Shown here piece after piece: positions 6,485 through 12,850 of a stretch of 12,908 nt of DNA. A program made the position numbers and the translations under genes. Below the pieces are notes generated by a model. The model was given only the letters and a program-made list of their open reading frames with translations, was not told the DNA's origin and ran no database searches. Each line of letters starts with the position of its first letter. Position 1 is the stretch's first letter. Source of the stretch: Lachnospiraceae bacterium UBA3785 (GTDB lineage: Bacteria; Bacillota; Clostridia; Lachnospirales; Lachnospiraceae); contig DFFD01000129.1 in the NCBI GenBank assembly GCA_002369495.1, forward strand, positions 1-12,908, given 5' to 3'.

Positions 6485-9223
6485 ATGCGCCGTTTATTCA
6501 AAGACCACCCGGTCATTCCGCTTCTTATTCTGACAAACGCGGTCTTTTTCATCCTCTACAGAAATTTCATTTTCGGAGACGCCGTCTTCATGTACAGCGA
6601 CGTCGGCTCCGACTCTCTCTCCTCCTCCTACCCGATCATCGCGGAGCTCTCCCGCCTCTTTGAGACGCGGACATTCTCCCACTATACGATCTGGAGCGGC
6701 CTCGGCCAGGACACGACCGCGACCTTCCTCCAGTACATCAACCCCTTCAAGCTGATGCTGCTCTTCTTCGGGCGGGACAATTTCCCGGCCGGGATCATGC
6801 TCTACCTCTTTATCCAGAACAACCTGATCGCGGTTTTCGCCTACAACACCTTCCGCCTGCTCTCGGGAAATGCCGCGGCCGCCCTCCTGCCCGCCCTCGC
6901 GTGGACATTTTCCTCTTACATCGTCGTCTGGGGCCAGAACTACAGCTACGGCTGCTGCATGCTCATGTTCACGATCATGATCTTCCTGGTTGAGCGCGTC
7001 CTTCGCCGGGATACGCTCTCCGGCTGGCTTGTCCTTACGCTCTGGCTCGCTCTGTTCTTTCTCTCGAACTACTATTTCTTCTACATGTGCGGGATCTTCA
7101 GCGCGCTCTACGTGTTCTTCCGTTCGCTCATGGAGACCGGCGAAAACGGGAAAATGAAACCCGTATCGCGCCTTAGCCTCCTCCTCTCCCGCGAATTCAA
7201 ACTGCTCTTTTCCGCCGTCGGCGCGCTCCTCATGGCCGCCGCGCCGCTCCTCGCGATCGCCTCGAGCTTCCTTGGCAGCGCCCGCTCCGGCGACACCGGA
7301 GCCGCCAGCCTCCGCTCGCTCCTGCTGCCCTACGACCTGCACACCTACGGCACCTACCTGGCCCGCCTTTTCTCGGCGGATCTCATCGGGGCGGGCTCCG
7401 CATTTTCCGGATCCGCGAGCTACTACGATGCGGCCCTGCTCTCCGCGACGCTCCTGGCCTTCTTCGCGATGCTCTTCCTGCTGCTGCGTAAGGAAAGCGC
7501 GGTGAAGACCCTGCTCTTTGCCGGCATCGCGTTCCTCATGCTCTTCTTCCAGGGGACCGGCCGTGTCCTCACGTTCAACCCGATCTCCCAGCGGTATTCC
7601 TTCATTATCCTCTTTATGGAGATGATCGCGGTGACCTTCTTCATGCGCTCGCTCCTTGAGGAGGACGGCGAGATGCGCCTCCGCATCGTCTCGGCCCTGG
7701 CTCCCGTTCTCATGGCCGCCGCCCTCTTTGTTCTCGTAAGAGGCAGCCGCCGCTTTGCGGTCGCGGTGAGGAAGGAGACGCTGATCACGGTCGCGGTTTT
7801 CATTTTCCTGTGGGCTTCTCTTCTTATGAGCTCGACCCTGATAAAAGGCATAAAAAAAGCGCGCTTTGCGCTCATGGCCCTGCTCCTTGCCGCTGAGCTC
7901 ATCGCGCTCAACGACACGTCCCTGAACAGCCGCGTTTATCTCACGAAGGACTCCTTCGCAAATGATTTCTTCAACGACGGCACCCAGCAGGCCGTCGCGG
8001 ACGTCCTCGCCGCCGACGCCGGCCTCTACCGGATCTCCGCCAGTGAAGAGTACGATATGGCCAACGAAGGCCTGGTCGACGGCTACATGTCCTCCACCTC
8101 CTACTCCAACACGACCTCCGCGAGCGCAGCGTCCCTCGCCAGGGCCTACGCCTCCTACGAGATCTCCTCGAATTTCTTCCGGGCAGGCTACCGCAACTAT
8201 TACCTCTACACGATGCTCGGCGGCCGCTACCTCATCACCGACGAACCGGACAACAAGTCGGACTCGCTTGAGCCGGGCCTCTTCAGCCTAATCGCGGAGA
8301 CGGAGACCCAGCGCACTTTTAAAAATGAAAATGCCCTCCCCTTCGGCTATGTCTACGAGGAGGAGCTGGACAGTGAGGAGTTTGCCCGCCTCTCCTCCTT
8401 CGAGCGGGTCAGAGCGCTCACGAAAGGCTATATCGCCACGGATGAGATCGCCTATCCGCTGCCGGAACTCGGTCCGGACCCTGCGGACACCTCCCGCTTC
8501 GACCTCATCCCGAGGATCCACACCCCCTCGAATGTCGCGCTCACCAACACGGAGACCGGGATCACGATCAACGCGACCGGTCCGGATCCGTATTTCTTCT
8601 TCGACCTCACGGAAGCGCTGAGCGAAAAAGGTTCGGATGAGATCCAGTACCTGCATGTCGCCGTCGACAAAGCTGCCGCAGCCGCCATGGGAAATATCAC
8701 CTTCGAGCTCTTCACGATGACGGAGGACCATCCGGACCTCTCCGACCCGGTCTACGAGCTCATCAGCGTCAATGCGGCCGCCCCCGAGATGAACTTTCTG
8801 CTGCCGGACGGCGTCACCGTGATCCGCATGGACATCCCGGAGGGCTCCGTGATTCCCTTCACGGACATCTCCCTGCTGACCGCACCGGATCCGGCGGCGG
8901 ATTTCGCGGCTCTTAAAAATACAGACATCCGGGACATCTCCTTTGTAAATGACGTCTACCGGGCCTCCGTCACCACCGAAAACGGCGGCATGCTCTGCGT
9001 CCCGCTCCTCTACTCCGGGAACTGGACAGCCCTCGTGAACGGCAGTCCCGCACCGGTCGAGAACATCAACGGCGGGCTCATCGGCGTCTACCTCCCCGCC
9101 GGCGAGGCGGATGTGACCCTCACCTACGCGCTCCCGAAGTTCTCTCTCGCGGTCTCCGTGAGCCTTATCGCGTGCGGGGTCTGGGTGGTGCTCTTTATCC
9201 TGTCTCTCTTCTCAAGGAAGTGA
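6485..9223 (+). CDS. YfhO-family membrane glycosyltransferase
   Basis: A 912-residue polytopic membrane protein. Hydrophobic segments fill residues about 10-475: 10-25, 101-120, 130-149, 157-171, 180-212, 238-260, 315-335, 341-356, 370-389, 401-418, 433-451 and 460-475. A largely soluble region follows (about 480-885), then a final membrane anchor (about 888-908) ending in SRK. The first outside loop has YSDVGSD (37-43); acidic residues there are typical of GT-C catalytic sites. NENALPFGYVYEEE (614-627) and the WTALVNGSPAPVE-type module near the end are characteristic of YfhO proteins, usually 850-900 residues. In Bacillus subtilis, YfhO works with the GT2 enzyme CsbB and the flippase GtcA to glycosylate lipoteichoic acid. 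Here the GT2 gene at 3124-4122 would be the CsbB counterpart. The acceptor polymer and the sugar are inferred, not visible. The ribosome site is weak (AAAGG, 11 nt away). Confidence 0.9.
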   Translation: MRRLFKDHPVIPLLILTNAVFFILYRNFIFGDAVFMYSDVGSDSLSSSYPIIAELSRLFETRTFSHYTIWSGLGQDTTATFLQYINPFKLMLLFFGRDNFPAGIMLYLFIQNNLIAVFAYNTFRLLSGNAAAALLPALAWTFSSYIVVWGQNYSYGCCMLMFTIMIFLVERVLRRDTLSGWLVLTLWLALFFLSNYYFFYMCGIFSALYVFFRSLMETGENGKMKPVSRLSLLLSREFKLLFSAVGALLMAAAPLLAIASSFLGSARSGDTGAASLRSLLLPYDLHTYGTYLARLFSADLIGAGSAFSGSASYYDAALLSATLLAFFAMLFLLLRKESAVKTLLFAGIAFLMLFFQGTGRVLTFNPISQRYSFIILFMEMIAVTFFMRSLLEEDGEMRLRIVSALAPVLMAAALFVLVRGSRRFAVAVRKETLITVAVFIFLWASLLMSSTLIKGIKKARFALMALLLAAELIALNDTSLNSRVYLTKDSFANDFFNDGTQQAVADVLAADAGLYRISASEEYDMANEGLVDGYMSSTSYSNTTSASAASLARAYASYEISSNFFRAGYRNYYLYTMLGGRYLITDEPDNKSDSLEPGLFSLIAETETQRTFKNENALPFGYVYEEELDSEEFARLSSFERVRALTKGYIATDEIAYPLPELGPDPADTSRFDLIPRIHTPSNVALTNTETGITINATGPDPYFFFDLTEALSEKGSDEIQYLHVAVDKAAAAAMGNITFELFTMTEDHPDLSDPVYELISVNAAAPEMNFLLPDGVTVIRMDIPEGSVIPFTDISLLTAPDPAADFAALKNTDIRDISFVNDVYRASVTTENGGMLCVPLLYSGNWTALVNGSPAPVENINGGLIGVYLPAGEADVTLTYALPKFSLAVSVSLIACGVWVVLFILSLFSRK

Positions 9224-9230
9224 GTGCTTC

Positions 9231-9384
9231 GGGGACTTCGGGGACGGTTCCCAGGGACGGTTCTCTGAAAAATTGATTCTCAAACAGAATCAATTTTTTT
9301 AAGAACCGTCCCACAGGAACCGTCCCTGTGTTTTTGGGGAACCGTCCCTGGGAACCGTCCCTGTGTTTTTTGGGGAACCTTCCC
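9231..9384. repeat. Palindromic GGGACGGTTC repeat cluster A
   Basis: Lies just after the YfhO stop. Two forward copies of GGGACGGTTC (9241-9250, 9254-9263) face four inverted GAACCGTCCC copies (9303-9312, 9317-9326, 9339-9348, 9352-9361) and a degenerate one (9375-9384). In the centre is a 13-bp perfect stem (9268-9280/9286-9298, loop CAAAC), whose right arm runs into seven Ts (9294-9300). The whole of 9254-9312 can fold as one long hairpin and may also terminate the YfhO transcript. After two inverted copies a shared tail follows: CTGTG, five or six Ts, then GGGGAA. Confidence 0.92.
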
Positions 9385-9388
9385 AATG

Positions 9389-9417
9389 AAAAAAGCGCGG
9401 CCCCGCCGCGCTTTATT
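9389..9417 (-). terminator. Intrinsic terminator of nhaC, probably bidirectional
   Basis: A 9-bp stem AAAGCGCGG (9392-9400) / CCGCGCTTT (9406-9414) with a 5-nt loop. On the minus strand a T-run follows directly (A-run 9389-9394 on the plus strand), 12-15 nt beyond the nhaC stop. On the plus strand TTTATTATTT follows, so it can also catch rightward transcripts from the YfhO gene. Confidence 0.85.
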
Positions 9418-9428
9418 ATTTCCCTCTG

Positions 9429-10727
9429 TTATTTTTCCATCACAATCGACACAACCACACATACCGCCAGCAGGAACGGATAGAACAGGAAAGGAATAAT
9501 CGCCATGCTGGAGATCCCCGCCAGCGAAGCCGCGATCAGCAGCTGGGCCCCGTACGGAATGATCCCCTGCGCGATGCAGGAGCAGGTGTCGAGCAGCGAC
9601 GCGGTCTTCTTCGGGTCGATCCCGTACTCCTCCGTGATCGTTTTCGCGATCGGGGCCGCCATGACGATCGCCACCGTGTTGTTCGCGGTCGCAATGTCCA
9701 TCAGGATCGTCAGGAGCCCGATACCGGCCATGCCGCCCTTTCTCCCCGAAAAATGCTTCTTGATAATGTCGAGGATCGCCGCAAATCCCCCGTTCTCCCG
9801 GATCAGCGAGCCGATCGAGGCGACCAGGATCGTCACGATCATCGTCTCGAACATGCCGGACGTGCCGTTGCCCATCGACGTGAACGCCGACACGTAGGTA
9901 AGGCTCCCGGTCGCGGTTCCCGCGAGGAGGAACAGCAGGATGCCTGCCCCGAGAACCACAAAGACATTGATGCCAATGACCGCTATCGCGAGCACGATGA
10001 AGTACGGCAGCGCCTGGATAATGTTGTAGTCATAGCTTTCCATGGGAACTGCATTTCCCCGGAGCGCGTAGACAATAAGGATGATCAGCGTCAGCACGGC
10101 CGCCGGCAGCGCGATCTTAAAGTTCGTGCGGAACTTGTCCTTCATCTGGACGCCCTGCGTGTTGGTCGCCGCGATCGTCGTATCGGAGATGAACGAGAGG
10201 TTGTCCCCGAACATTGCCCCGCCGACCACCGTCGCAACGCACACCGCCAGGCTGAAACCGCCGTTTGCGGCAACCTGGGCCGCGATCGGCACGAGGACCG
10301 TAATCGTCCCCACGCTGGTTCCCATCGCCATCGAGATCAGGCAGGCGATCAGGAACAGGCCCGGGATCGCGAAACCACCCGGAATGATCGAAAGCAGCAG
10401 GTTCGCGATGCTGACGGCCCCGCCGGCTTCCTTCGCGATGCCGCTGAACGCTCCGGCCATCAGGAAAATGAACAGCATGATCGTGATATTGTCGTCGCCG
10501 ATCCCCTGCGCGCAGATGTGGATCTTCTCGTCAAATGTGAGCGCCCGGTTCTGCATCATCGCGACGATGAGCGCGATGGAAAATGCCACGACCACCGACA
10601 TGATATAAAAGCCCATCTGCCCCTCGAGCGGGTGTATGTACTCAAAATAGATGCCGCTCCCCAGGTACAGTATGAGAAAGATCACGATGGGCAGCAGCGC
10701 CCTGCCTTTCGGCTTTTTCGTTTCCAT
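9429..10727 (-). CDS. nhaC: Na+/H+ antiporter, NhaC family
   Basis: A 432-residue integral membrane protein, hydrophobic nearly throughout with about 10-12 membrane segments, expected to exchange Na+ for H+ across the cell membrane for pH and sodium homeostasis. Family blocks: GTSVGTITVLVPI at 136-148, GGAMFGDNLSFISDTTIAA at 169-187 (charged D175 and D182 in the membrane), DIATANNTVAIV at 344-355 and QGIIPYGAQ at 387-395. Some NhaC-family members use other organic or amino-acid substrates, so the ion is inferred from the family. The frame is open 33 codons further upstream, but that stretch reads through the promoter and repeat B; ATG 10727 has AGGGAGA 7 nt away. It is a single gene with its own promoter and terminator, with no link to its neighbours except orientation. 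Confidence 0.93.
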   Translation of the reverse strand: METKKPKGRALLPIVIFLILYLGSGIYFEYIHPLEGQMGFYIMSVVVAFSIALIVAMMQNRALTFDEKIHICAQGIGDDNITIMLFIFLMAGAFSGIAKEAGGAVSIANLLLSIIPGGFAIPGLFLIACLISMAMGTSVGTITVLVPIAAQVAANGGFSLAVCVATVVGGAMFGDNLSFISDTTIAATNTQGVQMKDKFRTNFKIALPAAVLTLIILIVYALRGNAVPMESYDYNIIQALPYFIVLAIAVIGINVFVVLGAGILLFLLAGTATGSLTYVSAFTSMGNGTSGMFETMIVTILVASIGSLIRENGGFAAILDIIKKHFSGRKGGMAGIGLLTILMDIATANNTVAIVMAAPIAKTITEEYGIDPKKTASLLDTCSCIAQGIIPYGAQLLIAASLAGISSMAIIPFLFYPFLLAVCVVVSIVMEK

Positions 10728-10732
10728 CAAAA

Positions 10733-10769
10733 AATCTCCCTTCTTGTTTTTACATGACAAAGGGAGATT
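10733..10769 (-). promoter_or_regulatory. Inverted repeat spanning the nhaC -10 box, leader and ribosome site
   Basis: AATCTCCCTT (10733-10742) and AAGGGAGATT (10760-10769) are perfect 10-bp inverted arms, 17 nt apart. One arm overlaps the last bases of the -10 box, and the other contains the nhaC ribosome site (AGGGAG) and runs into a T-run on the minus strand. It could be a two-site operator or, in longer transcripts, a hairpin that hides the ribosome site or ends transcription. Confidence 0.5.
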
Positions 10770-10794
10770 ATAGCACATTTTTCTGAAAATACAA
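10767..10794 (-). promoter_or_regulatory. nhaC promoter with extended -10
   Basis: Reading leftward: TTGTAT (10794-10789), a 16-nt spacer, then TATAAT (10772-10767), preceded by TGC (10775-10773) to give the extended -10 TGnTATAAT. The predicted start near 10760 gives a leader of about 33 nt. Confidence 0.7.
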
Positions 10795-10796
10795 GT

Positions 10797-10877
10797 GGGG
10801 ACGGTTCTCAGGGAATCGATTCTCATCTGAGAATCGATTCCCAGGAACCGTCCCTGAGGTTTTTGGGGAAGCTTCCC
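10797..10877. repeat. Palindromic GGGACGGTTC repeat element B
   Basis: Fills the space between the ADH stop and the nhaC promoter. One forward GGGACGGTTC (10798-10807) and one inverted GAACCGTCCC (10845-10854) flank a central palindrome (10811-10825/10828-10842, 15 bp per arm, with TC between; realistically a 14-bp stem with a 4-nt loop). A tail (TGAGG, five Ts, GGGGAA) like those in cluster A and a 12-bp palindrome GGGAAGCTTCCC (10866-10877) follow, ending 2 nt before the ADH stop. On the minus strand no T-run follows the hairpin, so it does not look like an ordinary ADH terminator. Confidence 0.92.
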
Positions 10878-10879
10878 TT

Positions 10880-12067
10880 TTATTTCCTCGCCTTCACCGC
10901 GTTCGCATAGATTTCCCTGATCCCCTCATACCTTACCGGTTTGATCCTCGTCAGGGTCAGCGTCTTCCCGGCCGATGCAAGGTCTGCCAGTTTATCCAGT
11001 GCCGCCTCATCCGGCACAACGCCGAGCTCCTCGAGCGACGTCGGCATGCCGATCTCGCGGAAGAATGCAAGCGTCCTCGCGATGCCTTCCTCGGCTGCTT
11101 TGATGTCATCTTTCTCATCAACGCCCCAGACCCTGCGGGCATATTTCGCAAAGCGCTCCGGCGCATCCTTGTAGAGGTACTCCGCCCAGGCGCCCCAGAC
11201 CGCCGCGAGCGTCGCGCCGTGGGTGTAATCGTAGACCGCGCTCAGCGCATGTCCGAGTTTGTGGACCGAGAAATCCTTCCCGCGCCCGCACTCGGTCAGG
11301 TTGTTGTGGGACAGGGAGCTGCACCACATGATCTCCGCCATCGCGTCGTAATTTTCCGGATCCGCAAGGATCAGGCGGCCGTTCGCGACCACCGTGCGGA
11401 GCAGGCCTTCGGCGATCTCATCGGTCATGTCGCATTTGATTTCCGGGATAAAATACCGCTCCATCGTGTGCATCATGATGTCCGTGACGCCCGCCGCGAG
11501 CTGGTACTTCGGGACCGTCGCCAGCAGTGCCGGGTTCATGATGGCAAAGCGGCAGCGGTTGAACTCCGTGTTGATGCCGCCCTTGAATCCCCGCGCGACG
11601 AATGTCAGCACCGCCGAATCCGACATCTCGGACCCTGCCGCCGCGATCGTGAGGACCGCGCCGACCGGCGTCGATTTCGTCAGCGGAACCGTCTTCGACC
11701 AGATATCCCAGAGCGAAACACCCGGGTTGGCGAGCCCGTGCGCGATTGCCTTCGAGGTATCGATGACGCTGCCGCCGCCGACTCCCAAAATGAAATCTGC
11801 TCCGAACGCCTCCGCCTTCGCTCTTCCCTCTTCCGCGTGCTCCGCGGTCGGGTTCGGCTTGACCCCTCCGAAGCTCTCATAAGCAATTCCGGCATCCGCG
11901 AGGGACTTCTCGACGCGTTCAAGCAGTCCGCTCCTCACGACGCTTCCACCGCCGTAGACGATGAAGACGCGGCTGCCGCCTGCCTCCTTCACGGCGTTTC
12001 CTGTTTCACACTCGGTATCCCGCCCGAAAATAACTCTCGTCGGCGCATAATAAGTAAAATTGTTCAT
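10880..12067 (-). CDS. Iron-containing alcohol dehydrogenase (butanol dehydrogenase-like)
   Basis: A 395-residue group III metal-dependent ADH, most like the BdhA/YqhD branch, which reduces short-chain aldehydes to alcohols with NAD(P)H in the cytoplasm. The N-terminal part binds the nucleotide: YGGGSVVRSG at 38-47 and GVGGGSVIDTSK at 95-106. The helical C-terminal domain gives the metal ligands D196 (GVTDIMMH), H200, H269 (VHKLGH) and H283 (YDYTHGATL), at the usual spacing. Length and ends are normal. The start is supported by GGAGGT 6 nt upstream (12079-12074) and by the promoter at 12137-12109. It appears to be a single gene between two repeat clusters. The physiological substrate is not visible; butyraldehyde or acetaldehyde in fermentation, or aldehyde detoxification, are the family possibilities. 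Confidence 0.95.
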   Translation of the reverse strand: MNNFTYYAPTRVIFGRDTECETGNAVKEAGGSRVFIVYGGGSVVRSGLLERVEKSLADAGIAYESFGGVKPNPTAEHAEEGRAKAEAFGADFILGVGGGSVIDTSKAIAHGLANPGVSLWDIWSKTVPLTKSTPVGAVLTIAAAGSEMSDSAVLTFVARGFKGGINTEFNRCRFAIMNPALLATVPKYQLAAGVTDIMMHTMERYFIPEIKCDMTDEIAEGLLRTVVANGRLILADPENYDAMAEIMWCSSLSHNNLTECGRGKDFSVHKLGHALSAVYDYTHGATLAAVWGAWAEYLYKDAPERFAKYARRVWGVDEKDDIKAAEEGIARTLAFFREIGMPTSLEELGVVPDEAALDKLADLASAGKTLTLTRIKPVRYEGIREIYANAVKARK

Positions 12068-12108
12068 ATAAATACCTCCGATACCGGCATACTGCCGTCG
12101 ATATCTGC

Positions 12109-12137
12109 ATTATATCCCTTCGCTGTAAACATTTCAA
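12109..12137 (-). promoter_or_regulatory. ADH promoter
   Basis: Reading leftward: TTGAAA (12137-12132), a 17-nt spacer and a perfect TATAAT (12114-12109). The start near 12102 leaves a leader of about 34 nt. That leader contains a small CGGCA/TGCCG hairpin (12085-12097, 3-nt loop) just ahead of the ribosome site. Confidence 0.72.
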
Positions 12138-12139
12138 TA

Positions 12140-12262
12140 GGTTCCTGGGGGACGGTTCCTGGGGACGGTTCCTGGGGGACGGTTCCTGGATTCGGTTCCC
12201 GCAGGGAACCGAACCGGGGAACCGTCCCTGAAGCCCCGGGAACCGTCCCTGGGAACCGTCCC
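12140..12262. repeat. Symmetric GGGACGGTTC repeat cluster C
   Basis: A partial copy (12140-12149) and three forward copies of GGGACGGTTC (12149-12158, 12162-12171, 12176-12185), then a central palindrome TTCGGTTCCC (12191-12200) / GGGAACCGAA (12204-12213) with a 3-nt loop, then three inverted copies (12219-12228, 12240-12249, 12253-12262). The copies on each side are 13-14 nt apart on the left and 13-21 on the right, joined mostly by CTGG. The cluster fills the gap between the peptidase stop and the ADH promoter. Confidence 0.92.
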
Positions 12263-12269
12263 TGCAGCC

Positions 12270-12836
12270 TCACGGCACCCTCGCCATAATCTCCCTCCCG
12301 TGCTCCTTCAGCCACCGGTTCCAGCGGTCATACTCCGGGTAAACCCGGTAGACCTCGCGGTAGAATCTCTCCGAGTGGTTCATTTCCAGCCTGTGGCAGA
12401 GCTCATGGACCACCACCGAGTCGATGACTTCGATCGGAGTAAACATGAGCAGGCAGTTGAAGTTCAGGTTTCCCTTCGCGGAGCAGGAGCCCCAGCGCGT
12501 CTTCTGGCAGCGGATCGTGATCCTCCCGTAATCCACCCCGACGAGCGGGGCGTAGTGCGCGATCCTCTGCGGGATCACCTTGAGCGCTGTCTCCGCGATT
12601 GCCCGCAGCTCGCCTTCGGTGTAGTTCGGGACGCCCTCCATCGCGGCGAGCCGCTCCTCCGTCTTTTTGACGTGCGTCTTAAGCCACCCTTCCCGGGATC
12701 TGACAAATGAAACGATCTCCCTCTCCGGCATGCGGTAAGGCGCCCGCACAAGGATCGTCCCGTCCGGCCTGATCTCGAGAGCGACCGTTCTCCTCCCAGA
12801 CCGCACAACCGCTATATCATATCCGGATATCTTCAT
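12270..12836 (-). CDS. YgjP-like zinc metallopeptidase (DUF45 family)
   Basis: A 188-residue protein of the YgjP/WrbA-linked metal-dependent hydrolase family (PF01863), which is predicted to be a zinc peptidase; its substrate is generally unknown. TRWGSCS at 113-119 is the family signature, and V-V-HELCH at 142-148 supplies the HExxH-type zinc site (H144, E145, H148) with H154 in EMNHSERF as a likely third ligand. The N-terminal half is a beta-rich region with IRPDGTILVRAP at 22-33. Many members are 220-240 residues, so this is a short form, but both ends look intact. AAAGGAG (12851-12845) is 8 nt upstream of the start. It is soluble, with no signal peptide. There is no evident link to the neighbouring genes. 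Confidence 0.92.
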   Translation of the reverse strand: MKISGYDIAVVRSGRRTVALEIRPDGTILVRAPYRMPEREIVSFVRSREGWLKTHVKKTEERLAAMEGVPNYTEGELRAIAETALKVIPQRIAHYAPLVGVDYGRITIRCQKTRWGSCSAKGNLNFNCLLMFTPIEVIDSVVVHELCHRLEMNHSERFYREVYRVYPEYDRWNRWLKEHGREIMARVP

Positions 12837-12850
12837 GTTCTATGCTCCTT

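Noticed and set aside
6992..7342. Frameshift or domain break in the YfhO-like gene
   Set aside because: The 912-codon frame is continuous from start to stop, with family features at both ends; overlapping frames are coincidental.
9231..9384. Insertion sequence or MITE with a coding transposase
   Set aside because: No transposase frame lies inside or next to the repeats, and no target-site duplication could be recognised; the elements are small palindromes only.
10728..10796. Sodium or lithium riboswitch ahead of the antiporter gene
   Set aside because: The predicted leader is only about 33 nt, too short for the known antiporter-linked riboswitch folds; only a simple inverted repeat is visible.
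10728..10826. N-terminal extension of nhaC by 33 codons
   Set aside because: The extra residues are a translation of the promoter and of repeat B, are not hydrophobic or family-like, and lie upstream of the good ribosome site.
12140..12262. CRISPR array
   Set aside because: Repeats are 10-13 bp with 3-11 nt between them and occur in both orientations around a palindrome; there are no 30-40 bp spacers and no cas genes.
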